NCBI GenBank assembly: GCA_016715405.1
Contig: JADKAE010000039.1
Location: 1-22,629, forward strand
From: Saprospiraceae bacterium
Lineage (GTDB): Bacteria; Bacteroidota; Bacteroidia; Chitinophagales; Saprospiraceae
Direction: 5' to 3'
DNA length: 22,629 nt
The notes beneath the pieces were generated by a model. It made no database searches. It saw only the letters and a list, made by a program, of their open reading frames with translations, and was not told the origin of the DNA. Below are positions 8,797 to 15,845 of this stretch, piece by piece. The position numbers were made by a program, and so were the translations under genes. The stretch's first letter is position 1. Each line of letters opens with the position of its first letter.

Positions 8797-9638
8797 ATAA
8801 AAAGCCGGTACTCTTCCACATCCCGGGCCTGGGCCAGAAAGCCCCCTATAGTAATGCGCTCGAATTCCCGGCCGGTAACCGCCGCCACCTTGTGCCAGAT
8901 GCGATTAGCCGGAAACAGGATCATATCGCCGGCGTCGAGGCCGAGCAGCATTTGATCATAAGGTTCGAGGTCTTCGCTGCGGGCGCCGGTCAGGAAGACA
9001 TTTTGTTGTAACATAGCGGGAGGCGTATTCTGCCACTGCAAATCGTAAAGTACTAACTCGCCCCCGGCATCGGGCTTTTGCAGGACGATATAAAAACTCA
9101 ATTCCGTGCTCAGGTCTAATTGACTGCTGATAGCCTGGTAGCTGGGGAAATACATCGGAAATTCCTGGTGGATATGCGCTTCCAGGCTGGCATATCCGGG
9201 CTCCAGGATGCGCATGGATGCCGGGGCAAATACCTGGTTGTGCTGGTGCACAGATAAGTGGATGCCGTACCGGGAAGTCAGGCGCGATAAAGTGCCGAAA
9301 ACCAGCGACTCGAAACGGTGGAGAAAGAGTTGTTCGAAAGCCTGGCGGGCAAGGGCAGCACGGCGAAAATAATGGTCGAGGTCGGATTCCATAAGCGTGG
9401 CGCCGAACACATGCCCGAAAGAAGTGGGGTGATAAATTTGGTCGTGGGGGGATTCACGCACCATCGCCTTGAATTGCGCGCTCATTCGCCGGGCTTCTTC
9501 GGGGGATAACAAGCCCTCAATGACAATGCCGTCGGAGGCGCCGCTTTGTATATCTTCGATGGCGGTTGAAAACCTGGCAATTTCATTGGGAGAAAAAACC
9601 TGGAAATTATACAAGCCGGGATTAGTAATTTGTGCCAT
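8793..9638 (-). CDS. 2OG-Fe(II) oxygenase superfamily protein
   Basis: This intact 281-residue protein looks like a 2-oxoglutarate/iron hydroxylase of the prolyl-hydroxylase-like (P4Hc/2OG-FeII_Oxy) type. It opens with IEDIQSGASDGIVIEGLLSPEEARR, the usual N-terminal helix and strand. The first iron-ligand region is SLEAHIHQEFPMYFPSYQ (about 152-169), giving an H157-x-E159 pair instead of the commoner HxD. Then come GGELVLYDLQW (193-203), DAGDMILFPANRIWHKV with distal H249, and REFERITIGGFLAQ with R261 as candidate 2OG-binding Arg. It runs against the main operon, and its start is only 17 bases from the divergent toroid gene. Its stop codon lies inside the inverted repeat. With the two PhyH proteins it makes three Fe/2OG oxygenases in 4 kb. 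The substrate is unknown; a sugar, amino acid or lipid moiety are all possible. Confidence 0.8.
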   Translation of the reverse strand: MAQITNPGLYNFQVFSPNEIARFSTAIEDIQSGASDGIVIEGLLSPEEARRMSAQFKAMVRESPHDQIYHPTSFGHVFGATLMESDLDHYFRRAALARQAFEQLFLHRFESLVFGTLSRLTSRYGIHLSVHQHNQVFAPASMRILEPGYASLEAHIHQEFPMYFPSYQAISSQLDLSTELSFYIVLQKPDAGGELVLYDLQWQNTPPAMLQQNVFLTGARSEDLEPYDQMLLGLDAGDMILFPANRIWHKVAAVTGREFERITIGGFLAQARDVEEYRLFI

Positions 9639-9655
9639 TTGTTACGTGAAATTAT

Positions 9656-10663
9656 ATGAAAATAGAAAAACAGCTGGGGCAAATATTGCAATTTTTGGCG
9701 GAACGGCAGGGGGAAAACGGAGAATTTCGCTCTTTGGAGTCATACCCGGCTGATCACCCGCTGGGCGACAAAGGCTGGTTTTATACCGATCCTTCGCCGT
9801 TTGTTCATGCCAATATTTTGTGCGCCATATCCGGGCTTTCCGATCCAATGGCTATGCAAATTATGAAACAAGGCTGCCACTTTTTGCTGCATCAAATGGA
9901 GTGGAAAGGCTTGTGGCGGTTTTGGGCGCACGGCGGGCAGACCCACAACGTGCCCATCGACCTCGACGATACGGCCTTGTGTTCGTTTGCATTGGCCTCA
10001 GGCGGATTTCCGCTCGATAATAAAAAATACATCCTTCAAAACGTCAACTCTGATGGATATTTCCTCACCTGGCTTCTGCCTCGCTTTGGCATGTGGCGCT
10101 ACCCGGCGTTGTATCGCTTTTTGAAAAAAGACCTCCAAAATATTCAGTTGGTACTGGCATCTCCCATGCTTTCATTGGATGATTTCGAACCGGCTGTTGC
10201 AGCCAACGTATTGCTGTACCTTGGCGAAACGCCAAAAACCAGGCCCTGCATCCTGCAAATATTGCAGCAATTGGAAAAGCCCGACAGTATGCCGTTGCAG
10301 TATTATGCCGACCCTTTGGTCGTTTTTTATCATGTTTCGCGGGCTTATTTTCATGGGGTAAAAGGACTGGCGCCGGCAGCAGAGATATTCCGGCGTGTAG
10401 TAGCGCAAGGCGTATTTCCGGAACCGGAAAACCTGTTTAAAAAAGCTATGATGGCGGCTACCTGTATGCATTTCAATTTGGCTATCCAACCCGATATGGA
10501 CAAATGGATCGTCGAAATAGGGGAGGCCGCTGAAAACGCACAATGGGAAAGCCACATCTATTTTGTCAGCAAAGACCGCAATTTTCGCGCCGGTTCGCCG
10601 GAATTAACTGCCGCTTTTTGTGCAGAAGCCTTGCAGGCATTTGCGCTAAAGAAAATGTTTTAA
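9656..10663 (+). CDS. alpha/alpha-toroid protein with DLDDTA motif (squalene-hopene cyclase-like)
   Basis: This intact 335-residue protein is built of paired helices, as in prenyltransferase/squalene-cyclase alpha/alpha toroids. It begins ILQFLAERQGENGEF, which resembles a QW-type hairpin (Q-x3-G-x-F/W). At residues 102-107 it has D-L-D-D-T-A, the same pattern as the DxDDTA acid motif that protonates the substrate in squalene-hopene and class II diterpene cyclases. Later hairpins include DFEPAVAANVLLYLGE (176-191) and a C-terminal ELTAAFCAEALQAFAL. Known SHC enzymes are about 630 residues with two barrels, so this is a single-barrel size. It may be a small cyclase, a non-catalytic relative, or another (alpha/alpha)6 enzyme such as a glycan hydrolase or lyase. 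The UbiA gene 1.2 kb downstream makes an isoprenoid role worth testing. The fold class is fairly clear; the function is not established. Confidence 0.6.
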   Translation: MKIEKQLGQILQFLAERQGENGEFRSLESYPADHPLGDKGWFYTDPSPFVHANILCAISGLSDPMAMQIMKQGCHFLLHQMEWKGLWRFWAHGGQTHNVPIDLDDTALCSFALASGGFPLDNKKYILQNVNSDGYFLTWLLPRFGMWRYPALYRFLKKDLQNIQLVLASPMLSLDDFEPAVAANVLLYLGETPKTRPCILQILQQLEKPDSMPLQYYADPLVVFYHVSRAYFHGVKGLAPAAEIFRRVVAQGVFPEPENLFKKAMMAATCMHFNLAIQPDMDKWIVEIGEAAENAQWESHIYFVSKDRNFRAGSPELTAAFCAEALQAFALKKMF

Positions 10664-10717
10664 AAATAGCTTGCCAGGTATCACAGTCTGTCCTGACAAC
10701 CTTGGAGGATTTGATGC

Positions 10718-10761
10718 GTGTAATAGTAGAGACGCGATTAATCGCGTCTCTACTATTACAC
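10718..10761. repeat. 44-bp perfect palindrome (GTAGAGACGCGATT type)
   Basis: Two 22-bp arms (10718-10739 and 10740-10761) are exact reverse complements with no spacer; the core reads GTAGAGACGCGATT followed by AATCGCGTCTCTAC. It lies between the 3' ends of two convergent genes (10663 and 10771), so it may act as a bidirectional terminator. No other copy was seen in this window. Similar GAGACGCGAT palindromes recur in cyanobacterial genomes, from memory. Confidence 0.97.
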
Positions 10762-10770
10762 TACACCTGC

Positions 10771-11702
10771 TCACCTGGGGGCTGGATTGCTGGGCAATTC
10801 AAAGATATGGTTTTTAAAATAGTTTCTACATCTGCGCATAAATAGCTTCCTGGTAACCGGTCCGGTTTTCATTTTTTCGAGAAATTCGGATTCAGATAAT
10901 GGCCGGTTGATATTAGGCATAAACCCGAGGCTGCGCAGGTGCGTCGGCCGCTGGTGCATATTGGTCAAATTGCCTTTCAAAAAGAAATTGGCGTCGACCT
11001 CAAACAACTCAAAACCCTTTTCGGGATTATCCTTGTCGAAGTGATAAAAAACCGGCGTCATCTCGTTGGGAATCGCCTCGATTTGGATGGCAATGCGAGG
11101 TTTATCGCTGGTATTTTGTCCGGAATAATGAATCAGCGTATCGTCGAAAATCATGCATTCGCCGGCTTTTAGCACAACCGGCTGCAGGTATTTTTCTTCC
11201 AGGATTTCCTCAAATGGTTTGAAATAATAATCCACATTGACGGTGGCTATGTCGGGCACAATTTTATGACTTCCGGGCACAATTTCCAAGGTTCCGTTGC
11301 GGCGGTCAACATCCAGCAGGGGGCACCAGATGGTCACGGTGGTATGCTTTTCATCGGGGGTGTGCATCCAGTTTTGGTGGATTTCAAATTTGCCTTTACC
11401 GGGTTGTTTGATATAAAAATTGCCGGTAATGATGCGGTATTGGTGCAGCACCTTTCCAGATGCGGAATAAAAACGGGAATTGATTAATTCGTATGCGCGG
11501 CGCTTATATCCTCGTTGGTATCCAGGAAAGTGCAGTGGTAGTCCGATTGCAGTCCAACGGGTGCAAAACCATCGTGGGGCCGCATTTCCTGGAGCTCGTT
11601 GAGGATCATAGCGACTTCTTCTTCGCTGAGCAAGGGCATCGTTACATACCCTTTTTCTATAAATTGTTGTTGCTGTTCGGGTTGATAAAAAATTGTTCGC
11701 AT
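10771..11702 (-). CDS. PhyH-family Fe(II)/2-oxoglutarate oxygenase B (one frameshift, HQN variant)
   Basis: This is a second phytanoyl-CoA dioxygenase-like protein. The N-terminal part (11702 down to about 11510) reads FYQPEQQQQFIEKGYVTMPLLSEEEV. The rest reads AYELINSRFYSASGKVLHQYRIITGNFYIK and onward. A one-base change near 11510 joins them (DTNED to YKRRAYELINS), giving about 310 residues. Core features are IWCPLLDVDRRNGTLEIVPGSHK, CMIFDDTLIHYSGQN with the distal His, and KPRIAIQIEA with the candidate 2OG Arg. The first iron motif reads EIHQNWMHTPDE, so the usual Asp ligand of HxD is Asn here (codon AAC). That would weaken or change iron chemistry unless it is a base error. It is a diverged paralog of the protein at 7816-8683. 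It faces the toroid gene tail to tail and is divergent from UbiA. Confidence 0.82.
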
Positions 11703-11728
11703 CTTGAGTTGAATTATGTTGATTATGA

Positions 11729-11801
11729 CGGTTTAGTAGGGTTTAGTAGAAAAAAACTAAACCCTACTAAACTGCCGAAGGCACGAAACCCTACTAAACC
11801 G
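11729..11801. repeat. GTTTAGTAGG repeat with two competing inverted arms
   Basis: The left arm is CGGTTTAGTAGGGTTTAG (11729-11746), a direct repeat of a GTTTAGTAG unit. Its last 16 bases pair exactly with 11757-11772, and its first 16 bases pair exactly with 11786-11801. The two right arms therefore compete for the same left arm. A small TGCC-GAA-GGCA hairpin (11773-11783) sits between the right arms. The element lies in the divergent gap between oxygenase B and UbiA. Confidence 0.93.
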
Positions 11802-11847
11802 TTGCATCGAATTAAAGATAAGCACAATAGTACTGAAAAGGAAAAAC

Positions 11848-12873
11848 GTGTTGCACAACTTTGTAAAAACTATACTTTCTGCCCTGCGCGCATTTTTATG
11901 GTGGAACCACCTGGCCCCGCCTGTACTGGCTGTTTTTTATTTCTTTTTATGGCATGAGTCTATCGCCTTTGGCCCATTTCTACTGCCGTTGGGATTATTC
12001 CTACTCAGTTTTGCCGGCAGTGCGGCATTCGGTTACTGGGTAAACGACTGGATGGATATCACTGCCGACCGGTTGGCAGGCAAACCCAATGCGGTAGCCA
12101 ATATGAGGCCATGGCAACGCATTGGGGTAACACTTATCCTGCAGGCATTAGGCTGGCTGCCCTGGTTGTACCTACCGGCTACCTACCAAACCCTGGGTTT
12201 GTTGGTGGCGCTATATACTGCGCTGGTCGTATATGCCGTGCCGCCTTACCGATTTAAAGACCGGGCTATATTGGGGATCGTCTGTGATTTGTGTTATGGG
12301 CATTTAATACCCGTTTTTATCGCATTGGCTGCTTTTTCCCAATTATTAGGGGCAAAGGTTGCGCATGCCGGACCGCTTTTATGGATTATTGCCATTATCT
12401 TGTCGCTGAAAGGCATGAGAAATATTCTGGAGCATCAGATAAAAGACCGCAAAAACGACGCGTTGGCCGGCATCTATACTTTTGTTCAGCAAACCGGCGC
12501 GTTGCGCAGCGCAGCCATATTGAGCTATATACTATTGCCGCTCGAAGCGGTATTACTGTCCGTATTATGCCTCATGCTCGGCAGCGCTTTATGTTGGTCG
12601 TTGCTGCTGTTTTACGCGATATATGCGTGGCTGCTTTCTCGATGGGGATATTTCAAGGGTTCGCCAAAACGGTGGTTATTCCGCTTGTGGTACGTGCCCA
12701 ACGACTTTTACGAGGCCTGGTTGCCCATAACCCTGTTGATTTTGGCTGCCATCCAGCAGCCCGTCAATGGTATATTATTACTGGCACACCTGGTCATTTT
12801 TCCGGGCACGCTTCAAGTCCCACTTTGGTTATTAAAAGAACTGCGCGATGTGTGGCATCAACGGACAAATTAG
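11848..12873 (+). CDS. UbiA-superfamily prenyltransferase
   Basis: This intact 341-residue polytopic membrane protein has both acid motifs of UbiA prenyltransferases. The first is NDWMDITADRLAGKPN, with N66, D67, D70 and D74 fitting NDxxDxxxD. The second is HQIKDRKNDALAG with D200 and D204 as DxxxD. About eight to nine hydrophobic segments follow the usual layout. UbiA enzymes transfer a polyprenyl chain from its pyrophosphate to an acceptor; some, such as mycobacterial DPPR synthase, instead use PRPP and polyprenyl phosphate to make a lipid-linked pentose. Within a glycan locus both readings are possible: prenylating a small molecule, or making a lipid-phospho-sugar donor. The start is GTG at 11848, since no better ATG precedes the first helix. 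The 3' end overlaps asnB by 26 bases, indicating tight coupling with the amidotransferase. Confidence 0.85.
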   Translation: MLHNFVKTILSALRAFLWWNHLAPPVLAVFYFFLWHESIAFGPFLLPLGLFLLSFAGSAAFGYWVNDWMDITADRLAGKPNAVANMRPWQRIGVTLILQALGWLPWLYLPATYQTLGLLVALYTALVVYAVPPYRFKDRAILGIVCDLCYGHLIPVFIALAAFSQLLGAKVAHAGPLLWIIAIILSLKGMRNILEHQIKDRKNDALAGIYTFVQQTGALRSAAILSYILLPLEAVLLSVLCLMLGSALCWSLLLFYAIYAWLLSRWGYFKGSPKRWLFRLWYVPNDFYEAWLPITLLILAAIQQPVNGILLLAHLVIFPGTLQVPLWLLKELRDVWHQRTN

Positions 12874-14638
12874 CGATCAAGGCCTCATTGATCCCGCCGT
12901 CTTTAACGCCAAGCGGGACACGCTGAGCCATCGGGGCCCCGATGATGCATTCTCCTGGTTTTCTGGGGATGGCCGGACCGCGCTGGGCTTCAGGAGGTTG
13001 TCCTTCCTGGACTTGTCGGTGGCAGGCCGCCAGCCTATGTGCAACGAGGATAGGGATATTTGGCTTGTTTTTAACGGCGAAATATACAACTACCTCGAAC
13101 TGCGGGAAGTACTGAAACAAATTGGACACCGCTTTTCCTCTCAAACCGACGCCGAGGTCGTCCTGCACGGCTATGAGGAATGGGGCCACGGCGTTTTATC
13201 GCGGCTTAAGGGCATGTTCGCTTTCGGTATTTGGGATCAAAAAAGAAAAAACCTCTTTCTGGCCCGCGACCGTTTTGGTATCAAGCCGCTTTATTACGGC
13301 CGGCTCAACGGCTCTTTTCAGTTCGCTTCCGAAATTAAAGCCATCCTGCACGGCGAAACCCGTCGGCCTGCATTAAACCGGCATGCGATTGGCGACTACC
13401 TGACCTACCGCTACATACCGAGTCCGGATACCATTTGGGAAAATATACACAAACTGCCGCCAGGTCATTTTCTCCATTTGCATATAGGCGAAAACAGCCC
13501 GACAGAACAACGCGTAGAGCGATATTGGCGCCCACAGCTGGGTTACGAGCGAATACCTGTTGCCTCAGCTATTGAACAAGTGCACAGCCTGATTTCACAG
13601 TCAGTTGAAACCCACCTGCGCAGCGATGTGCCTATCGGCGCCTTCCTGAGCGGCGGCTACGACAGCAGCGCCTTGGTGGATTATATGACCCGCCAGGGCT
13701 ACCGGCCCAATACGTTCTCCATCGGATTTGAGGCATGGCCGCAAAGCGAGCACCTATACGCTGAAATGGTAGCCCAACATCTGCATGTACCCCATTTTTC
13801 TGCCATTGCCACAAAAGGCGAATTAGACCTACTGGATACGCTTGTGTATCACTACGACGAACCGATAGCAGATATCTCCATCATTCCCACCTACATGGTC
13901 AGCAAATTAGCTGCCACACACAACAAAGCCGTTTTTTCGGGAGAAGGCGCCGATGAGATCTTTGGAGGTTATTGGTGGCAAAAAGATATTGCCCGATATT
14001 CCCGCTTTTCTGCTGTAAGCGATGGGCTTTTACACAGTCTACTGCGCCGACCTTCTTTTTTTATGGAAAAATATGCAGAAGCCATGGCGATGGGGCGAAT
14101 GAACAGCGCCAACTTGCGCAGCTATCTCCACGCAGACACCTGGGAATTCATCAAACCGCAATCGGAGTGGTTTTACAACCGCCATTACCGGCCGTTTGAG
14201 CGACCGCTTAAAGCCTTTCAATACCTCGATATTTGTACTTTTATGGGCGAATTGGTGCTTACGAAAATGGATCGCGCCTCCATGGCTCATTCGCTCGAAG
14301 TACGCGTGCCTTTTTTAGATCACGAGTTGGTAGAGTTTATGCTATCGCTTGATCAAAAAGTGTATTTCAGGCCGGAAGAAACCAAATTTTTGCTTTACGC
14401 CAATATCAAGGATAGTCTTCCAGAGGTTATTTTACAACGCCCAAAACAAGGTTTTGTAGGCCCCGACACTTACTACATGGATATTCCCTGGTATGCAGGG
14501 CAATTGAAAAACGGCGCGTTAATTCAGCAGCATATATTGAGTAGGGAAGGATTGCAAAAAATGATAAACGAACAAGACCACTGGCGTTTATGGAAATTTA
14601 CGGTGTTAGAAAAATGGGTGCGACGTTGGCATGAATAA
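12848..14638 (+). CDS. asnB: asparagine synthase-type glutamine amidotransferase (AsnB family)
   Basis: This intact 596-residue enzyme has both AsnB domains. The N-terminal class II glutaminase starts MCGINGQ with nucleophile Cys2, then SHRGPDD (27-33) and VFNGEIYNY (74-82). The synthetase domain has the PP-loop SGGYDSS (268-274), where relatives usually have L, V or I at the Tyr position, and GEGADEIFGGYWW. In glycan loci, AsnB-like proteins such as WbpS in Pseudomonas O-antigen clusters are thought to convert sugar carboxylates to amides with glutamine nitrogen. That fits better here than free asparagine synthesis, because the gene sits inside the cluster and is overlapped by UbiA upstream and by a glycosyltransferase start downstream. 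The start is fixed by the need for Cys at position 2. The exact acceptor is unknown. Confidence 0.92.
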   Translation: MCGINGQISDQGLIDPAVFNAKRDTLSHRGPDDAFSWFSGDGRTALGFRRLSFLDLSVAGRQPMCNEDRDIWLVFNGEIYNYLELREVLKQIGHRFSSQTDAEVVLHGYEEWGHGVLSRLKGMFAFGIWDQKRKNLFLARDRFGIKPLYYGRLNGSFQFASEIKAILHGETRRPALNRHAIGDYLTYRYIPSPDTIWENIHKLPPGHFLHLHIGENSPTEQRVERYWRPQLGYERIPVASAIEQVHSLISQSVETHLRSDVPIGAFLSGGYDSSALVDYMTRQGYRPNTFSIGFEAWPQSEHLYAEMVAQHLHVPHFSAIATKGELDLLDTLVYHYDEPIADISIIPTYMVSKLAATHNKAVFSGEGADEIFGGYWWQKDIARYSRFSAVSDGLLHSLLRRPSFFMEKYAEAMAMGRMNSANLRSYLHADTWEFIKPQSEWFYNRHYRPFERPLKAFQYLDICTFMGELVLTKMDRASMAHSLEVRVPFLDHELVEFMLSLDQKVYFRPEETKFLLYANIKDSLPEVILQRPKQGFVGPDTYYMDIPWYAGQLKNGALIQQHILSREGLQKMINEQDHWRLWKFTVLEKWVRRWHE

Positions 14639-15800
14639 TCAGCAAAAAATATTCGTTTTTGTCGTATGAAATGGATGGACAACCACCAGGCTTCCATATG
14701 GCTAAAAACCAGTCTGCACCGCATCTTACCTGCCGGGCCGCTTTATTGCTATCTCGATACCGACGTAGTAGCCATTCGGCCGGGTGTAGACGACATTTTT
14801 CAGCGGTACGTTGCGCCCATAACTTTCTGTACAGATCACTGTCGGCTCAAGGCATTTAGCCCAACGGCCGTCCACGATGAAAAATACGACCGGTTATTGG
14901 CGAAACAGGAGTTGCAATCCGATTTATACTACAAATTCCGGCAGGAAGACGAAGCGCAATTGCGCGCTGCCGGCGAACATGTGGGACGAATTAATTTATT
15001 AAAAAATATTTTTCATAAAAAACGGCCATTGCATACTTTTTCATTAAAATCATTATTAAATCAACCAATCAAACTAATAGTTGCGCTTTTTCAGAAAATT
15101 GGGTTTAAAATAATACAACTGATTAGTTTAATTAATAATAAAATAAATTTGAATATTTAGAATTTCTCCATCGAAAAATATTCAGCGCGCCACTCGACTT
15201 TGATTTATTTGTAGCCGAAAGTGGCTATCGCTACGACAAATCGACGGCAAAATGGTGCGATTTAAATGGTCAATTTTTGTACGAAGAAAACTACGTCATT
15301 CGGCATATCGAAAAAATACATCATTCCATTGGGATGCTTTACATAAAATCTGGCGCGACGAAGACGGCGAAAACATCAGCCACATAGAATCCGAAAAACT
15401 GCACCAGCGGATATTAGAAAAATTCGGCTTACAAATCACAGAACCCGACTGGCGCCATTGGAACGGCGGCGTATTTTTGTTCGACACCCAATCCAACGGG
15501 TTTATAGAACAATGGCATCAATGGACAATAGCGATTTTCAAAGACCCGGCCTGGAAAACCCGCGACCAGGGCACCTTAGCCGCCACCGCCTGGCAATTCG
15601 GCTTACAAGGACATCCCACTTTGCCCTTAGAATATAATTTTATCGCAGATTATTACCACCCCGACATGGAGTACGCCGGCCAATTATCTTTTCGGTTGAA
15701 AGGATATAGCGAAGTCATTAAGCCCCTGTTTCTCCACGTCTACCACCATTTTGGCGATGAGCAATGGGAGGTATGGAAGGCAGTGAACAGTGAACAGTGA
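14631..15800 (+). CDS. DxD glycosyltransferase, N-terminal part deleted and frameshifted
   Basis: The ATG at 14631 overlaps the asnB stop and reads MNNQQKIFVFVV, a normal first beta-strand of a GT-A enzyme, then stops at 14669. In another frame the protein resumes at NHQASIWLKTSLHRILPAG and the donor-binding motif YLDTDVVAIRPG (DTD, about 14751-14786). The expected 50 or so residues between strand one and the DTD region are missing, so there seems to be a deletion of very roughly 150 bp. Two one-base breaks follow: near 15145, joining NNKI to KFEYLEFLHRKIF, and near 15313, joining VIRHIEK to NTSFHWDALHKIW. The C-terminus has DWRHWNGGVFLFDTQ and ends VNSEQ, with the last codons and TGA supplied by the heptamer repeat. 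The family resembles bacterial nucleotide-diphospho-sugar transferases; the donor is unknown. The middle (15001-15160) is very AT-rich. Confidence 0.7.
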
Positions 15801-15845
15801 ACTGTGAACAGATACAATGAGCAGTTCACAGTTCACCGTTCACTG
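15781..15845. repeat. CAGTGAA heptamer inverted repeat between convergent genes
   Basis: The left arm is three CAGTGAA units plus one CTGTGAA and a partial CAG (15781-15811). The right arm (15821-15845) is the inverted set. The best 22-bp arms (15788-15809 and 15824-15845) pair at 21 of 22 positions around a 14-base loop. The glycosyltransferase stop TGA (15798-15800) and the aspartokinase stop (15840-15842, minus strand) both lie inside the arms. It is a candidate bidirectional terminator. Confidence 0.93.

Noticed and set aside
8793..11702. A defence or natural-product island in the alternating-strand block
   Set aside because: No nuclease, NTPase, transposase, NRPS/PKS or immunity genes are present; oxygenases and the toroid fit glycan or lipid modification better.
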